This document shows, piece after piece, positions 35,441 through 47,759 of a stretch of 64,000 bases of DNA. How positions within the stretch are numbered: position 1 is the stretch's first letter; each line of letters opens with the position of its first letter. Below the pieces are notes generated by a model that had not been told where the DNA came from, searched no databases, and saw only the letters and a list, made by a program, of their open reading frames with translations. This DNA is from Ampelomyces quisqualis (taxonomy: Eukaryota > Ascomycota > Dothideomycetes > Pleosporales > Phaeosphaeriaceae). The position numbers and the translations under genes were made by a program. The stretch lies in NCBI GenBank assembly GCA_018398575.1, contig JAGTXZ010000014.1:558001-622000 (forward strand), in the 5' to 3' direction.

Positions 35441-38400
35441 AGAAGCGCCTAAAAAAATACTCTTCTCTAGGCCTAAGCTGTTACAATCTATCTTACCTTA
35501 ACCTTTCTTATTTGTTTTACAGTCTCTATTTCCTTATACCTACGCTTCTTTACAACTAAGGCCTTAGCTTACGCCTTAATACTCTTGTTAACACTAGTGC
35601 TTAAAGTTTTCTATTTTTAAATTTACAAAATGTCTTATCTGTTTTTAAAGCCTTGCAGCAACCTATCTAGAAGCTTTTCTTTTAGGTTTAGGTACGCAGC
35701 TTTAAAGATTAGATTACTTCTTTAGTTACTTAATATATTTAACTACACTTAAATATTAATAGCTAAAAGATTTTAAACTATCTATTTCTTATCTTTAATC
35801 TTAGGTCTTAGGATTGTATACTTAGCCTCTAATAGTTAAGACAATTTAAGATTCAATTAGACACAGATAGGTTACAGTTTATTTAGCTATCTAAGTACCC
35901 CTATTTATATAATCCTTTACCTCTTATTTCTACTATTCTATATTAAGCTATAGTGCTAGCTACTATCTATCTTAATGTGCAACAACGCAACGCCCTATAA
36001 AAGAAAGAAGACTATTATATCCAAAACAGTCCTTACTATTCCTCTTCTTCTATTTATTGTATTAAGAGATGCTTAAAGCTCCTATTAGCTTAAAAAATCT
36101 TAAAGATCCCTTATACTCTAACTAAGCAAAACTACTTAGAGTCTAAACCCCCTCTAACTACCTGCATTGCTCTTATTTCTGCTAATACATTTTACTTTAT
36201 TATAAAGAAGCCTTAGAATAAGTTCTTTATAACAAGCCTTTATAAGATTAACAGGATTCTTGCCTCTAAGAACAACACAGACAATTAAAGCTAATTAGAT
36301 AAAAGATTACCTGCTTGTTACTTCTAGTATTAGAATGTATTTAGTAAGTTAGCAGCTAATTAATTGCCTTCTTATTGTCTGTACAATTACAAGATTATCC
36401 TTAAAGAACTATTACTAAATGCGTTTAGTCTCCTGTACAAGTAAAATTAGAAAAAGCTTAAAGCTACTAAGGCCTACGTCTAAGAATACCTTTAGAAGAG
36501 TTTTATTAAGGCTAGCTAAAGTCCTTTTACTTTACCTATCCTTTATATACGCAAACCAAATAGAGATATACGCATCTATATAGACTACTAGAAGATTAAC
36601 GCCCTTACGCGTAAAGACGTCTATCTAATTTTTTATATTAATAAGCTGCTATTACGCTCCTCTAAGGCTAAGATCTTTACTAAGTTTAATATCTAGGCTG
36701 CTTTTAACAAAATTTGTATAGATCTTAACTCTAAAGAGTATACTACTTTTTAGACCTATTATAGTATATATAAGTGTAAGGCTCTCTCTTTTGGCTTATG
36801 CAATAGGCTAGCTACGTATTAACGCTACATAAACAATATACTAATTAATTATCTTAATAATTTCTGCATTACGTATCTTAACAACATCCTAATCTACTCT
36901 AAGGATATAAACTTACATTAAGAACACATTTAAAAGGTCCTAGAGCGCCTACGTACTGCAGGACTCTAAGTAGACATTTAGAAGAGTAAATTCTATGTAA
37001 CCTGCACAAAGTATCTAGGTTACGTTTTAACAAAGTAGGGTACTAAAGTTAACTCTAATAAGGTAGAAGTACTCTAAAACTAGGCTAAACCTACTACAGT
37101 TACTAGTATTAAGTTATTTCTTAGTTTTGCTAGTTTCTATTAACAATTTATTAAGGATTTCTCTTGTGTAGCTAAACTAATTATAAAGCTTTAAAGTCCT
37201 ACTACACTGTTTAATTAGACTACAAACTGCTAACAGGCTTTTAATTAGATTAAAGCCTTACTCTTAGCTATTCCTACGCTATCTTATTTCTATTCTAAGT
37301 ATAACACAAAGTTAGAAACTAACGCGTTAGATAGAGTAATAGTAGAAGTACTCTCTTAGAAGTACTCTAACAACAAGTAGTATTCTATAGCCTTCTATAG
37401 TTACGCCCTATCTAAGGCTAAGCTTAATTAGAAAATACATAATAAGAAACTTTTTACTATTCTAAAAGCGTTTAAGAAGTAAAGAGCTAAACTTACCTCT
37501 ATACAAAGTTAAATCTAAGTGTATTTAGATTACTGCTTCTTAAAATACTTTATAACTACTAAGGTTCTTAATGCACGTTAAGCACAATAGGCAGAGATTA
37601 TTACTTCTTTTAATTTTTACATTAAGTACACGCCTAGCAAGCTTAACAAGTAAGCTAATATCCTAAGCTAAAAAGAACAAGACGTTAGCAAAGTTAAGGC
37701 TGCCTAACAAGACAATAGATTCTATATACTTCTAGAACCTTAACGCCTAAGCCCTCTAGTTAACTCTAAACTAGCTTAGAACTACATCTGTAACTAGCTA
37801 GAGATTAATGTTTTAGCTATTTTAGTCTAATCTATTAGTGCCCCTCTAAATCTTAACTTGTTAGAACTAATTAAAGCTCTGCTAGCAGAGAATTACTACT
37901 CCTTTAAAGAAGAACGCCTTACGCTACTATAGCTATATTATGTCTAAAAAGGACTACTGCTGTATTACTTACGCCTATGTGTACCTAGAGACTCTTTTTT
38001 GTGTACTTAACTAATTAGAAAGGCTTATAATTAGGTATCTACTGCTTACCTAAGCGCTACAAAAATGTATTAGCTTCTAGCTTAGTAATATTATTAGAGG
38101 GGTATAAAGGCTATATGCAAACGCTATGTATAAAACTGCGTTTCCTATTAAAGATTGCATCTAAGACAGCTCTAAGCCTAAGGTTTCCTCTATCTGTTAC
38201 AAATTCCTAATAGGCCTATACAGCATTTGTGTATAGATTTTAAGACATTCCTAACAGATTGTTATAGCTATAATCAAATTATAGTTGTTATTAATTGCCT
38301 ATCTAAGCAAGCTATTTTTACTTCTTGCTACAAAACAATTAACGCTTAAGAAATAGCTTACTTGTTTATCTAATAGGTATACTAATTTAGCTACACGCCT

Positions 38401-39335
38401 AAAAGTATAGTATTTAACTGCAGACTCTAGTTTGTGTTCTAATTCTAGTCTAAGTTCTGTAAGATCCTAGGCGTGCAACTTAAGCTTTCTACAGCCTACT
38501 ATAAACAAACTAATAGACAAACTAAGATTATAAACAAGTATATTAATTAACAATTAAGGCCTTTTATATTCTATTACTAGGATAACTAGAGTAACCTCTT
38601 GCTAATAATTAATTAAGCCTAAGCTACGCTGCTGCACTCCGCAATTAGTATAGCGCTATACTAGCTCCTGTTTAGATTTAAACTACAATAAAGCTAGGAT
38701 TAAGTATTATCTCCTTTAAAACACAAAGATGTAAACATTAAAGATACCTTAAGCTTAGCTACCTGCATACATAAAGCCTAGCGCATAGCTAAAGATAATA
38801 TAGAGAAAGCGCAGAAACAGATAGCTACTAAAGTAAACAAATATTATTAACCTGTTAATTAGGTAGTAGGTAACAAGGTTTACCTCTTAACCTAAAACCT
38901 ATCTATTACCTGCCTAAGTCGCAAACTTGCTAAATTATAAGAAGGCCTCTTTAAAGTTCTAGAACAAGTTAGCTATTTATTTTAACTAAAGCTACCTAAA
39001 GGTTCTAAGATCTATAACATATTTGCTCTAGACGTCCTTTGCAAGGACCTTAACAACTCCTTGCTTAGTTAGCTAAGCCTAAACTTATCTAGCATCCTAA
39101 TTTAAGGCGTTAAAGAATAGGAAGTTAAAGAGATCCTAGCTAGCAAGCTGCACTGCTCTATCCTAAAGTATTACGTAAAATAGGTAAGCTATAACCCTAA
39201 CCTTACCTAGTATAACGCCTTAAACTTTATAAGCGCCCTATATATATTGCAAGCGTTCTATAAACGCTATCTAAAACAGCTAGAACCTCTACAAGCGTTA
39301 GCTAAGTAGATTATAGTATAAAAAAAAGGAGTTAA
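35441..39335 (+). pseudogene. chromovirus pol polyprotein (RT, RNase H, integrase, chromodomain)
   Basis: RT: I-D-Y-(R)-K-I-N at about 36574-36600, F-G-L-C-N at about 36795, and Y-L-N-N at 36874-36885, where the family has Y-L-D-D; both Asp are now Asn by G-to-A change. RNase H follows at about 37240-37560 with a T-(D/N)-A-(S)-D-like motif. Integrase: a Cys-pair zinc region near 38110-38150, I-D-F-K at 38233, F-N-C (expected S-D-R-G) at about 38413 and T-K-I-I-N (expected T-E-I) at about 38521, so two catalytic acids are lost. The chromodomain is at about 39105-39235. This domain order defines a Ty3/gypsy chromovirus. Confidence 0.9.
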
Positions 39336-39361
39336 AGATCTTACAGCATTGCAAGACAATT

Positions 39362-40284
39362 ATATTAGGAAAATTAAACTTAATATTGCAACTACTACAC
39401 TAGTAAGTAACAGCTATTAACAATAGGAGTCTTACTCTTCTATTAGATCTAACAGCAGACTATTGCTACTACTAGTAGAACGTTCTTAACTATCTAAATC
39501 CCTAGGTATAGACACTAACGTACTACCTAGTTGTCTTCTGTTCTAGCCTTACCTGCTGCAAGTACCTGCCTTTTGCTCTACTACTGCCTAAAATATTACT
39601 GCCTGCGCCTTCTCTTACTCTACTAACTAATTAGCTCTTAATACTATTATAATATCTACTAGCTAAGTAACTACACTAGTTAACCTAGCTGTGCTCCTTC
39701 TAAGTAACTTAACCTCCTTAGCTATTGCTCTAACCTCTCTAGCTAGCTCCTCCCTCTAGTAATAAGCGCTAACTAACAAGTTAGCGTTATTTATGTTAGC
39801 TACTTGTATAGTGCCTACTTGCATAACAGCAGCTAACTAAAACACTGCCTCCTTAACAGCAGCCTCCTGCTCTAACACTACCTTGTTAGACTTGTCTCTA
39901 CCTAAGGCAGCAAACCTGTAGTTAAGGGCCTTAGAAAGGCTATTATACTCTTAGCCTGCATATAGAGAAACTAGGCAACACTTCTTATTTAAGAGTGTGC
40001 AATAAGCACACTTCTTAGACACATCTAAATAGAATCTAAACTTAATATTAAAATAGCTACAGGCAAAAGCCTTTGCAGCCTGCAGGTAAACAACCTAATA
40101 GGCTAGAGGATAAGCTCTAAGAGAGACAGGAATAAGTATTATGTGTATCTGCAGAAACAATTAGCTAACAATTAAATTAAGAGAGCAGTTAGATAGCTGT
40201 AAGTATACAAATGTATAGAAGGAGAGTATAAAGAAGTAGTATACTAGAGGGCTAGCCTTGTATATATGCTTAAAAAGCTTAAGG
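39362..40284 (-). pseudogene. antisense accessory frame, fourth copy
   Basis: Same antisense frame as at 24330-25252. The Cys cluster reads on the minus strand at about 39970-40020. It lies between the chromodomain and the 3' LTR and runs against pol. Interrupted by RIP-type stops. Confidence 0.48.
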
Positions 40285-40464
40285 TAAAGTTAGAAACTTT
40301 AAACGCGCTAGCGCGCAGATTAAAACAACAACAAACAGCTATATTACGTTATTCTAAAATAAACTTAAGGTAAATGTAAGTTTATAACAATTTAGAGAGG
40401 TATCTAAAACAACACTAATACAGACTTAATTAATAGAGACTATTAATTTTAAGAAGAGAAGTAA

Positions 40465-40763
40465 TATAACAAGCACATGCAAACATATATTACATCTAAT
40501 ACCTTATAAAGGCTTAGTAACAGATTATGTAGGAAGCTAGCAGATTAAGACCAAAAGCGCTCTAACAGCGCTCTAACTTAGCTACTACGCCTACTATAAA
40601 TATAAGCCTATAGCATAGATAGAGGACAAGTTTCTCTTGTCCTTCTGTACAAGACCTATAGGTGTATAGCTAATCTAGAATCTCTAATACAACACGCACT
40701 CCTATATACCTCTAATACGTATCCAATTTAATCTTAATAGCTGTACCTACCTGCGTTGTTACA
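40465..40763 (+). repeat. LTR (299 bp; 3' LTR)
   Basis: Starts TATAACAAGC (RIP-changed TGTAACA) and ends GCGTTGTTACA. It is preceded by the purine tract AAGAAGAGAAGTAA (about 40451-40464). Confidence 0.95.
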
Positions 40764-42619
40764 AATTGCAGAGTGTAGTAGCGTAGCTTAGGCTTAATTA
40801 ATTATTAGCAAGAGGTTACTCTAGTTATCCTAGTAATAGGATACAAAAGGCCTTAATTATTAATTAATATACTTATTTATAATCTTAGTTTATCTATTAG
40901 TTTGTTTATAGTAGGCTGTAGAAAGCTTAAGTTATACGCCTAGAATCTTGCAGAACTTAGACTAGAATTAGAACACAAACTAGAGTCTGTAGTTAGACAC
41001 TATACTTTTAGGCGTGTAACTAAATTAGTATACCTATTAGATAAACAAGTAAGCTATTCCTTAAGCGTTAATTGTTTTATAGTAAGGAATAGAAATAGCT
41101 TGCTTTAATAAGCAATTAATAATAACTATAATTTAATTATAGCTATGCCAATTAGTTAGAAATGTCTTAAAATCTATACACAAATGCTGTATAGGCCTAT
41201 TAGGAATTAGTAACAGATAGAAGAAACCTTAGGATTAGAGCTGTCTTAGATAGGATCTTTAATAGGCAACGCAGTTTTGTACATAGCGTTTGCATATAGC
41301 CTCTATACTCTTCTAATAATACTACTAAGATAGAAGCTAATATATCTTTGTAGCGCTTAGATAAGTAGTAAATACCTAATTATAAGCCTCTTAAATTAGT
41401 TAAGTGCACAAAGAGAAATCCCTAGGTACATATAGGTAAAAGTAATATAGCAGTAGTCCTTCTTAAACATAATATAGTAGTAGTAACGTAAGGCGTTCTT
41501 CCTTAAAGGAGCAGCAATTCTCTACTAGTAGGGCTTTAATTAGTTCTAAAGAGTTAATATTTAAGAGGGCACTAATAGAGTAAACTAAAATAGCTAATAC
41601 ATTAATCTCTAGCTAGTTATAGACGTAGTTCTAAGCTAGTTTAGAGTTAACCTAGGAGTTTAGGCGTTTAGGTCCTAAAAGTATACAAGATCTGTTGTCT
41701 TGTTAGGCAGCCTTAACCTTGCTAACGTCTTGTTTCCTTTAGCTTAAGATATTAGCTTGCTTATTAAGCTTGCTAAGCGTGTACTTAATGCAGAAATTAA
41801 AAGAGGTAATAATCTCTGCCTATTATGCTTAACGTGCATTAAGAACCTTAGTAGTTATAAAGTATTCTAAGAAGCAGTAATCTAAATACACTTAGATTTA
41901 GCTCTGTATAGAGGTAAGTTTAGCTCTCTACTTTTTAAATACTTTTAGAATAGCAAAAAGTTCTTTGTTATATATTTCCTAATTAAGCTTAGCCCTAGAT
42001 AGAGCGTAACTGTAGAAGGCTACAAAATACTACTTGTTATTAGGGTGCTTCTAAGAGAGTACTCTTGCTATTACTCTATCTAACGCGTTAGTTTCTAACT
42101 TTGTGTTATACTTAGGATAAAAATAAGATAGCGTAGAAATAGCTAGAAGTAAGGCTTTAATCTAATTAAAAGCCTATTAGCAGTCTATAGTCTATTTAAA
42201 CAGTGTAGCAGGACTTTAAAGCTTTATAATTAGTTTAGCTACACAAGAGAAATCCTTAATAAATTGTTAATAGAAACTAGCAAAACTAAGAAATAACTTA
42301 ACGCTAGTAACTATAGTAGGTTTAGCCTAGTTTTAGAGTGCTTCTACCTTGTTAGAGTTAACTTTAGTGCCCTAGTTTGTTAAAACGTAACCTAAATACT
42401 TTGTGCAGGTTACATAGAATTTACTGTTCTAAATGTTTACTTAGAGTCTTGCAGTATGTAGGCGCTCTAGAACCTTTTAGACGTACGTCAGGAAAATTCA
42501 AGATTAATCTGATCAGCCCAATCGCTGCGACCCGCGGCGGCCTAACAGCAATACTGTCTACTAGACAATTTGCCAAAGTTGCCCTACTCACTTCTGGTCG
42601 CTAGCAAGTTGCTAGCGAG

Positions 42620-42690
42620 TCGCTAGCGACCTGACAGTGTCGCTAGTGTCGCTAGTGTCGCCAGTGTTGCTAATGTCGCCAATTTTACTC
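42620..42690 (+). repeat. 9-bp iterons, left side of MITE
   Basis: Successive 9-bp units GTGTCGCTA, GTGTCGCTA, GTGTCGCCA, GTGTTGCTA and ATGTCGCCA. Related units in the same orientation are at the right end (43285-43320). Confidence 0.85.
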
Positions 42691-42718
42691 ACGTGACTGT
42701 ATTGCTGTATTTTCATGA

Positions 42719-43142
42719 TTACGTAAGTAACCTAAAAATACAAAATATAGAGCGGAATTCCCTCTTTAAAATGCACTATTCAGAATTTTTGTAGCTGCTC
42801 TAGTTATTGAGATATAGCGCGTTGAAGTTATAAACTTTTTTAAAAAAACTTTTAAGTACGTTCAACACAATAGATCTACGCACCCACTATATAGTATACT
42901 ATAATAAAATGTCCTAGAGTAAAATCTACACTTTAGTTACTATTTCTTTAAAAAAAAATATAATATATTATCTAGTTAAAGTGCTGGAGCTTTAGCGAAA
43001 ACAAGCCTTAGCAAAGAACATTAAAAAGTTACAAACTTCACTGCCGTGCATCTCAGCAACTAGAGCAGCTATAAAAATTCTGAATAGTGCGTTTTAAAGA
43101 GGGAATTAAGCTCTATATTTTAGGTTTTTAGAATAATTACGT
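42719..43142. repeat. large inverted repeat forming the core of the MITE
   Basis: Arms 42719-42840 and 43021-43142 (about 120 bp) are mostly complementary, including ACGTAA/TTACGT outer ends, ATATAGAGC/GCTCTATAT and CACTATTCAGAATTTTT/AAAAATTCTGAATAGTG, with a 180-bp AT-rich loop. A transcript would fold into a long hairpin. The outer arm ends are not flanked by a clear duplication, so it may be part of the MITE or an older nested fold-back element. Confidence 0.85.
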
Positions 43143-43284
43143 CATCGCGCGGGTGGGGCAGGTGGGTCCAGTGGATCAGGTGGATCCATTTGGGCGTTTT
43201 TGTCTGATTAGGCGGCCAGAACAAATAGGGGTAGCTAGGCACCGTAGACTACGGTCGAAAACTGTCTGGTCGACTGTTCTAACA

Positions 43285-43330
43285 ATGTCGCCAATGTTGC
43301 GGATGTTGCCAACGTTGTGTTTTCCTGACG
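43285..43330 (+). repeat. 9-bp iterons and right TIR of the MITE
   Basis: ATGTCGCCA, ATGTTGCGG, ATGTTGCCA and ACGTTGTG lead into TTTTCCTGACG. These iterons are in direct, not inverted, orientation relative to those at 42620-42690. Confidence 0.82.
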
Positions 43331-46309
43331 TATTTCTAATATAAGTTTATATTCTTAGAGTAGATTAGGATGTTATTAAGATATGCAATACAGAAATTGT
43401 TAAAATAATTAATTAGTATATTATTTATAAAGCGTTAATACGTAGCTAGCCTATTGCACAAGCCAAAAGAGAGAACTTTACACTTATATATACTATAACA
43501 GGTCTAAAAGGTAGTATACTCTTTAGAGTTAGAATCTATACAAATTTTGTTAAAGGCAGCCTAGATATTAAACTTAGTAAAGATCTTAGCTTTAGAAAGG
43601 CGTAATAGTAGCTTATTAATACAAGAGATTAGATAGACGTCTTTGCGCGTAAGAGCGTTAATCTTCTAGTAGTTAATATAGATGCGTATATCTCTATTTA
43701 GTTTGCGTACACAAAGAATAAGTAAAGTAAAAGAACTTTAGCTAGCCTTAATTAAACTCTTCTAAAGGTGTTCTTAGACGTAGGCCTTAGTAGCTTTAAG
43801 CTTTTTCTAATTTTACTTGTACAGAAGACTAAACGCATTTAGTAATAGTTCTTTAAGAAGAATCTTATAATTATATAGATAATAAGAAGGCAATTAATTA
43901 GCTGCTAACTTACTAAATATATTCTGATACTAAGAGTAACAGGTAAGTAATTTCTTATCTAATTAGCTTTAATTGTCTGCGTTGTCCTTAGGGGCAAGGA
44001 TCTTATTAATCTTATAAAGGCTTATTATAAAGAACTTGTTTTAGAGCTTCTTTATAATAAAGTAAAATGTGTTGGCAGAAATAAGAGCTATGCAGGTACT
44101 TAGAGGGGGTTTAGACTCTAAGCGGTTTTGCTTAGTTAGGGTATAAGGAATCTCTAAGATTTTTTAGGCTAATAGAAGCTTTAAGCATCTCTTAATACAA
44201 TAAATAGAAGAAGAGAAACAGTAAGGACTATTTTAAATACAATAGTCTTCTTTCTTCTATAGAGCGTTGCGTTGTTGCATATTAAGATAGACAGTAGCTA
44301 GCACTGTAGCTTAATGTAAAATAGTAGAAATAGGAAGTAAAGGATTATATAAACAGGGGTACTTAGATAGCTAAATAAAGTATAACCTATCTATGTCTAA
44401 TTAAATCTTAAATTGTCTTAACTATTAGAGACTAAGTATACAATCTTAAGGCCTAAGATTAACAATAAGAAATAGATAGTTTAAAATCTTTTAGCTATTA
44501 ATATTAAAGTATAGTTAAATATATTAAGTAACTAAAGAAGTAATCTAATCTTTAAAGCTGCGTACCTAAACCTAAAAGGAGAGCTTCTAAATAAGTTGCT
44601 ATAAGGCTTTAGAAATAAATAAAACAATTTGTAAATTTAAAAATAGAAAACCTTAAGCACTAGTGTTAACAAGAGTGTTAAGGCGTAAACTAATACTCTA
44701 GTTATAGAAAAGCGTAGGTATAAGGAAATAGAGACTGCAAAACAAATAAGAAAGGTTAAAGTAAAATAGATTGTAACAGCTTAGGCCTAGAGAGAAGTAT
44801 TTTCTTAGGCGCTTCTGTTTCTTATATAATACACCTCTTAGTTAGGTTGCTCTTAAGCATCTTTAAACTTATCTACTTCTACAGCTTTAATCTAACGCAC
44901 ACAAGGCTTTGTATAGTTACTAAAGTAGTGCTCTAGCTTGCTACAATTGTAATAACTACTAGAGGTCTTCTATTATTCTAGCTTAAAAGTCTTTGTAGAA
45001 AGACACACTGTTATAAATTAATAGGCTAGCGCAGAATCTGTTAAAGCGCTAGTAGTAGTAGTCTAATTTAGCTTTAAATTCTGTTATAGGCTAACCTAAT
45101 TAGCAACTTAGCAGCAACTAGTGTTATACTTAGTATAAAGTTGTTCTTCTACTCTATATTGTATGTAGTAAGGTGTTCTACTATCTAATTAAATAAGTTC
45201 TTCTATTAGTGCCTAAATCCTAGGTTAGGAGCTTGTAACCCTAGCGTAATCTTAGTCTATAAGTAGTAAAACTACTCTAAAGGGGGTACTTGTCTCTTAA
45301 CTACAGAACTTAGAAACCTAGCTTTAAACAAGGGGAACGTTTCCTTCTTAGTTATCTGTATTTAATTAAAAGCTGCTTAGCTTTTAGCTACTTTGTTACC
45401 TGTAATAAAGTAAGACTTAAGTAGCCTAATTATTTACTTAGCGTTTTAGAATTACTCTTAATTAGTATCTAATAAATATTATAGCTTAAGATAGCCCTTA
45501 GCTAATCTTATAGTGTAGCTCTATACTAAGGCTATGCGTTGTCTTTTAGTCTAATAGTAATCTAAGTTAATCTTAAGTTAATCCTAGATAAAGGCCTGCT
45601 ATTAGCAAAAGGTAGGATCTTTTCTATTACTAAGATTGTCTATATTAGGCGTTTTCTTAGATTGTTAAAGTTAGCAAGAGCTTTTATAGTAATATAAGTA
45701 CTTAGATATAGAGCTGTTAGATAAACAGCAGAGTGCAGAATTATTCTAGAGTAATTTAGTAGTAGGTAGAAGCTTGTCTAGTTCTATTAACAGAGTTAGT
45801 TCTTTCTTAAGGAAATTAATTTCTGCTAAAGCCTATTTTAAATCTTGTTGTAATTAATTAACCTCTATTTAGGCAGAAGTTAGATTTGGTGCAGCTCTAG
45901 GCTAAGAGAGTTCTTTAGTATCTATCTTTTTTACTTTAGCACTCTGTTGCTAGGTTGTTACAGTTAATACAGAGTTGTCTTAGAGGAAGGCTCTTAAAGT
46001 TAGTTTTTTAGGAGGAGTTATTAGCGTTGCCTCTAATACTCCTAGGTTATTAATAGTCTCTAAGTTTCTATTATAGTACTAAACGCAACTTTTCTAAAGT
46101 AATTTTAACTATTGTGTTAATAGGAAGATCTAAACCTAAAGGCTTTAGCTGTTAAGAGATCTAAGGGATCCTAACTGTGTTTAATAGATTTAAGGTTATA
46201 AACAAATCTAATTTAGATAGAGTTCTAGACGTTTTAACGCAATCTTTTTAAAAGTAAATTGCAATATTATATAAATGCTATTACTAGCAGGACAAAGTTT
46301 CTCTTGTAA

Positions 46310-46608
46310 TGTAACAACGCAGGTAGGTACAGCTATTAGAATTGAATTAGATACGTATTAGAGGTATATAGGAGTACGTGTTGTATTAGAGATTCTAAAT
46401 TAGCTATACACCTATAGGTCTTGTACAAAAGAACAAGAGAAACTTGTCCTCTATCTATGCTATAGGCTTATATTTATAGTAGGCGTAGCAGCTAAGTTAG
46501 AGCGTTGTTAGAGCGCTTTTAGTTCTAATCTACTAGCTTTCTATATAATCTGTTACTAAGCCTTTATAAGGTATTAGATGTAATATGTATTTGCATATGC
46601 TTGTTACA
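46310..46608 (-). repeat. LTR (299 bp; 5' LTR of the split minus-strand element)
   Basis: TGTAACAACG start and CTTGTTACA end. The self-complementary primer-binding region lies immediately left (about 46288-46309). Confidence 0.95.
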
Positions 46609-46694
46609 CACTACACCTGCGCTACTTCTTAGCCTACTAGTATAGAAGCAAATTTATGTTCTAAATAGACTCTTTAGTAGCTGTTTAGATGTTA

Positions 46695-47165
46695 TAGCTT
46701 AACTAAGATACCTTATAATATGTTTAACAATAAGGATCTTTATAACAACAGCTACAATAGCATTCTAGAGCGTATATTAATAACCTAGCCTAACTTAAGA
46801 GCGCTGTTATTGCAACAACTTTGTTATATCCTGCAACACTATTACTTAACTAAGATACCTTATAGCGTGTTTAAAAGTAAGAATCTCTATAACAACAGCT
46901 ATAATAGCATTCTAGTGTGTATATTAATAACTTAGCCTAACTTAAGAGTACTATTGTTGCAATAACTTTGTTATGTCCTGTAACACTATTACTTAACTAA
47001 GATACCTTATAGCGTATTTAAAAGCAAGAATCTCTATAACAATAACTATAATAGTATTCTAGTGCGCACATTAATAACTTAGCCTAACTTAAGAGCACTA
47101 TTGTTACAATAACTTTGTTATGTTCTGCAATACACATTAATAACTTAGCCTAACTTAAGAACGCA
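46695..47165 (+). repeat. 147-bp tandem repeat in copy B
   Basis: Three TTAACTAAGATACCTTATA starts (about 46700, 46848 and 46995) and a partial unit, as at 11744-12208 in copy A. Confidence 0.82.
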
Positions 47166-47759
47166 ATTCTTATACTATTAGGTAACTAGAAGATATTAGA
47201 GATATAACTACAATTTACATGCTTTTGTCTATATATTGTTACAGGTAAAAATTAAGAACAACGTAGAGTTATAGTTATTTGTTAAGACATCTCTATTCTA
47301 GCACTCTTATTTAGCTCTTTAATAGCAAAGCCTACCTAAGCAGCTGTAACTTCTCTTATACTATATATAATATATTTCTGTTAGACTCTATAAGTAGCAA
47401 TCTAACGTCTAGATATTAAGATATTCTAACTATAACTTACACAATATTAAGTCTTCTATTATTACTAAGCTTTATTACAGCTTTAAGAACTTCTATTAAC
47501 GCAAAGAAGTTACGCGCATTAAACTTATCTACACTAAGATACTACTAGCTAGTAACAAAAAGGATACCTACTACACTAGTAGGTATAACTAAGACTTTAA
47601 AGGACACTTGTATAAATTAAAATAATAGGCCTGCATTTGTTTATCTTAGAGACGCTTAGTAGAGAAGAACATGTACAAGAAGTAACGCGTAATACTTTAT
47701 AAATCTTATATATAGTATATAAAGTAGCAAACACTTTAAACACATTAATTTCTATAATT

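Larger units (their letters stand above)
33648..40763 (+). mobile_element. Ty3/gypsy chromovirus, complete, plus strand (7,116 bp)
   Basis: LTRs are at 33648-33946 and 40465-40763, with AATTG duplications at 33643-33647 and 40764-40768. The uninterrupted site can be seen in the other minus-strand element near 25970 (ACCAATTGCAGAG). Interior order: primer-binding region, Gag with CCHC knuckle, protease region, RT, RNase H, integrase, chromodomain, antisense frame, purine tract. It is the youngest of the three complete chromoviruses by position, being inside 31546-46608. RIP has destroyed all frames. Confidence 0.96.
42486..43330 (+). mobile_element. 845-bp miniature TIR element (MITE), copy 2, hardly RIP-mutated
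   Basis: Ends CGTCAGGAAAA and TTTTCCTGACG (perfect 11-bp inverted repeats), with TA on each side (42484-42485 and 43331-43332). The empty site is visible in the chromovirus at 23851-30966 near 27680. It is visibly richer in GC than its host (for example 42510-42545 and 43145-43220) and keeps many CA/TG dinucleotides, so it entered after most RIP of the host or escaped it. Outer parts match the giant transposon ends. No gene; the frames at 42377-42604 and 43153-43344 are fortuitous. Confidence 0.93.
40764..46309 (-). pseudogene. gag-pol remainder of the split minus-strand chromovirus
   Basis: This continues from 33642 after the plus-strand insertion. On the minus strand from right to left: gag with a CCHC knuckle at about 44910-44955, RT at about 43350-43800, then the miniature element, then RNase H and the first part of integrase. 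The sequence is collinear with 25970-30667. All frames are interrupted. Confidence 0.8.
31546..46608 (-). mobile_element. Ty3/gypsy chromovirus, minus strand, split by two later insertions
   Basis: LTRs are at 31546-31844 and 46310-46608 and CACTA duplications at 31541-31545 and 46609-46613. The interior is interrupted by a plus-strand chromovirus (33648-40763, AATTG duplication) inside integrase and by a miniature element (42486-43330, TA duplication) inside the RT/RNase H region. Removing both leaves about 7,095 bp, close to the 7,116 bp of the other two. It is inserted in copy B of the giant transposon. Confidence 0.95.

Noticed and set aside
42377..42604. 75-codon plus-strand frame (and 43153-43344)
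   Set aside because: It runs from chromovirus into the miniature element. No start context or motif, and not kept in the other copy.
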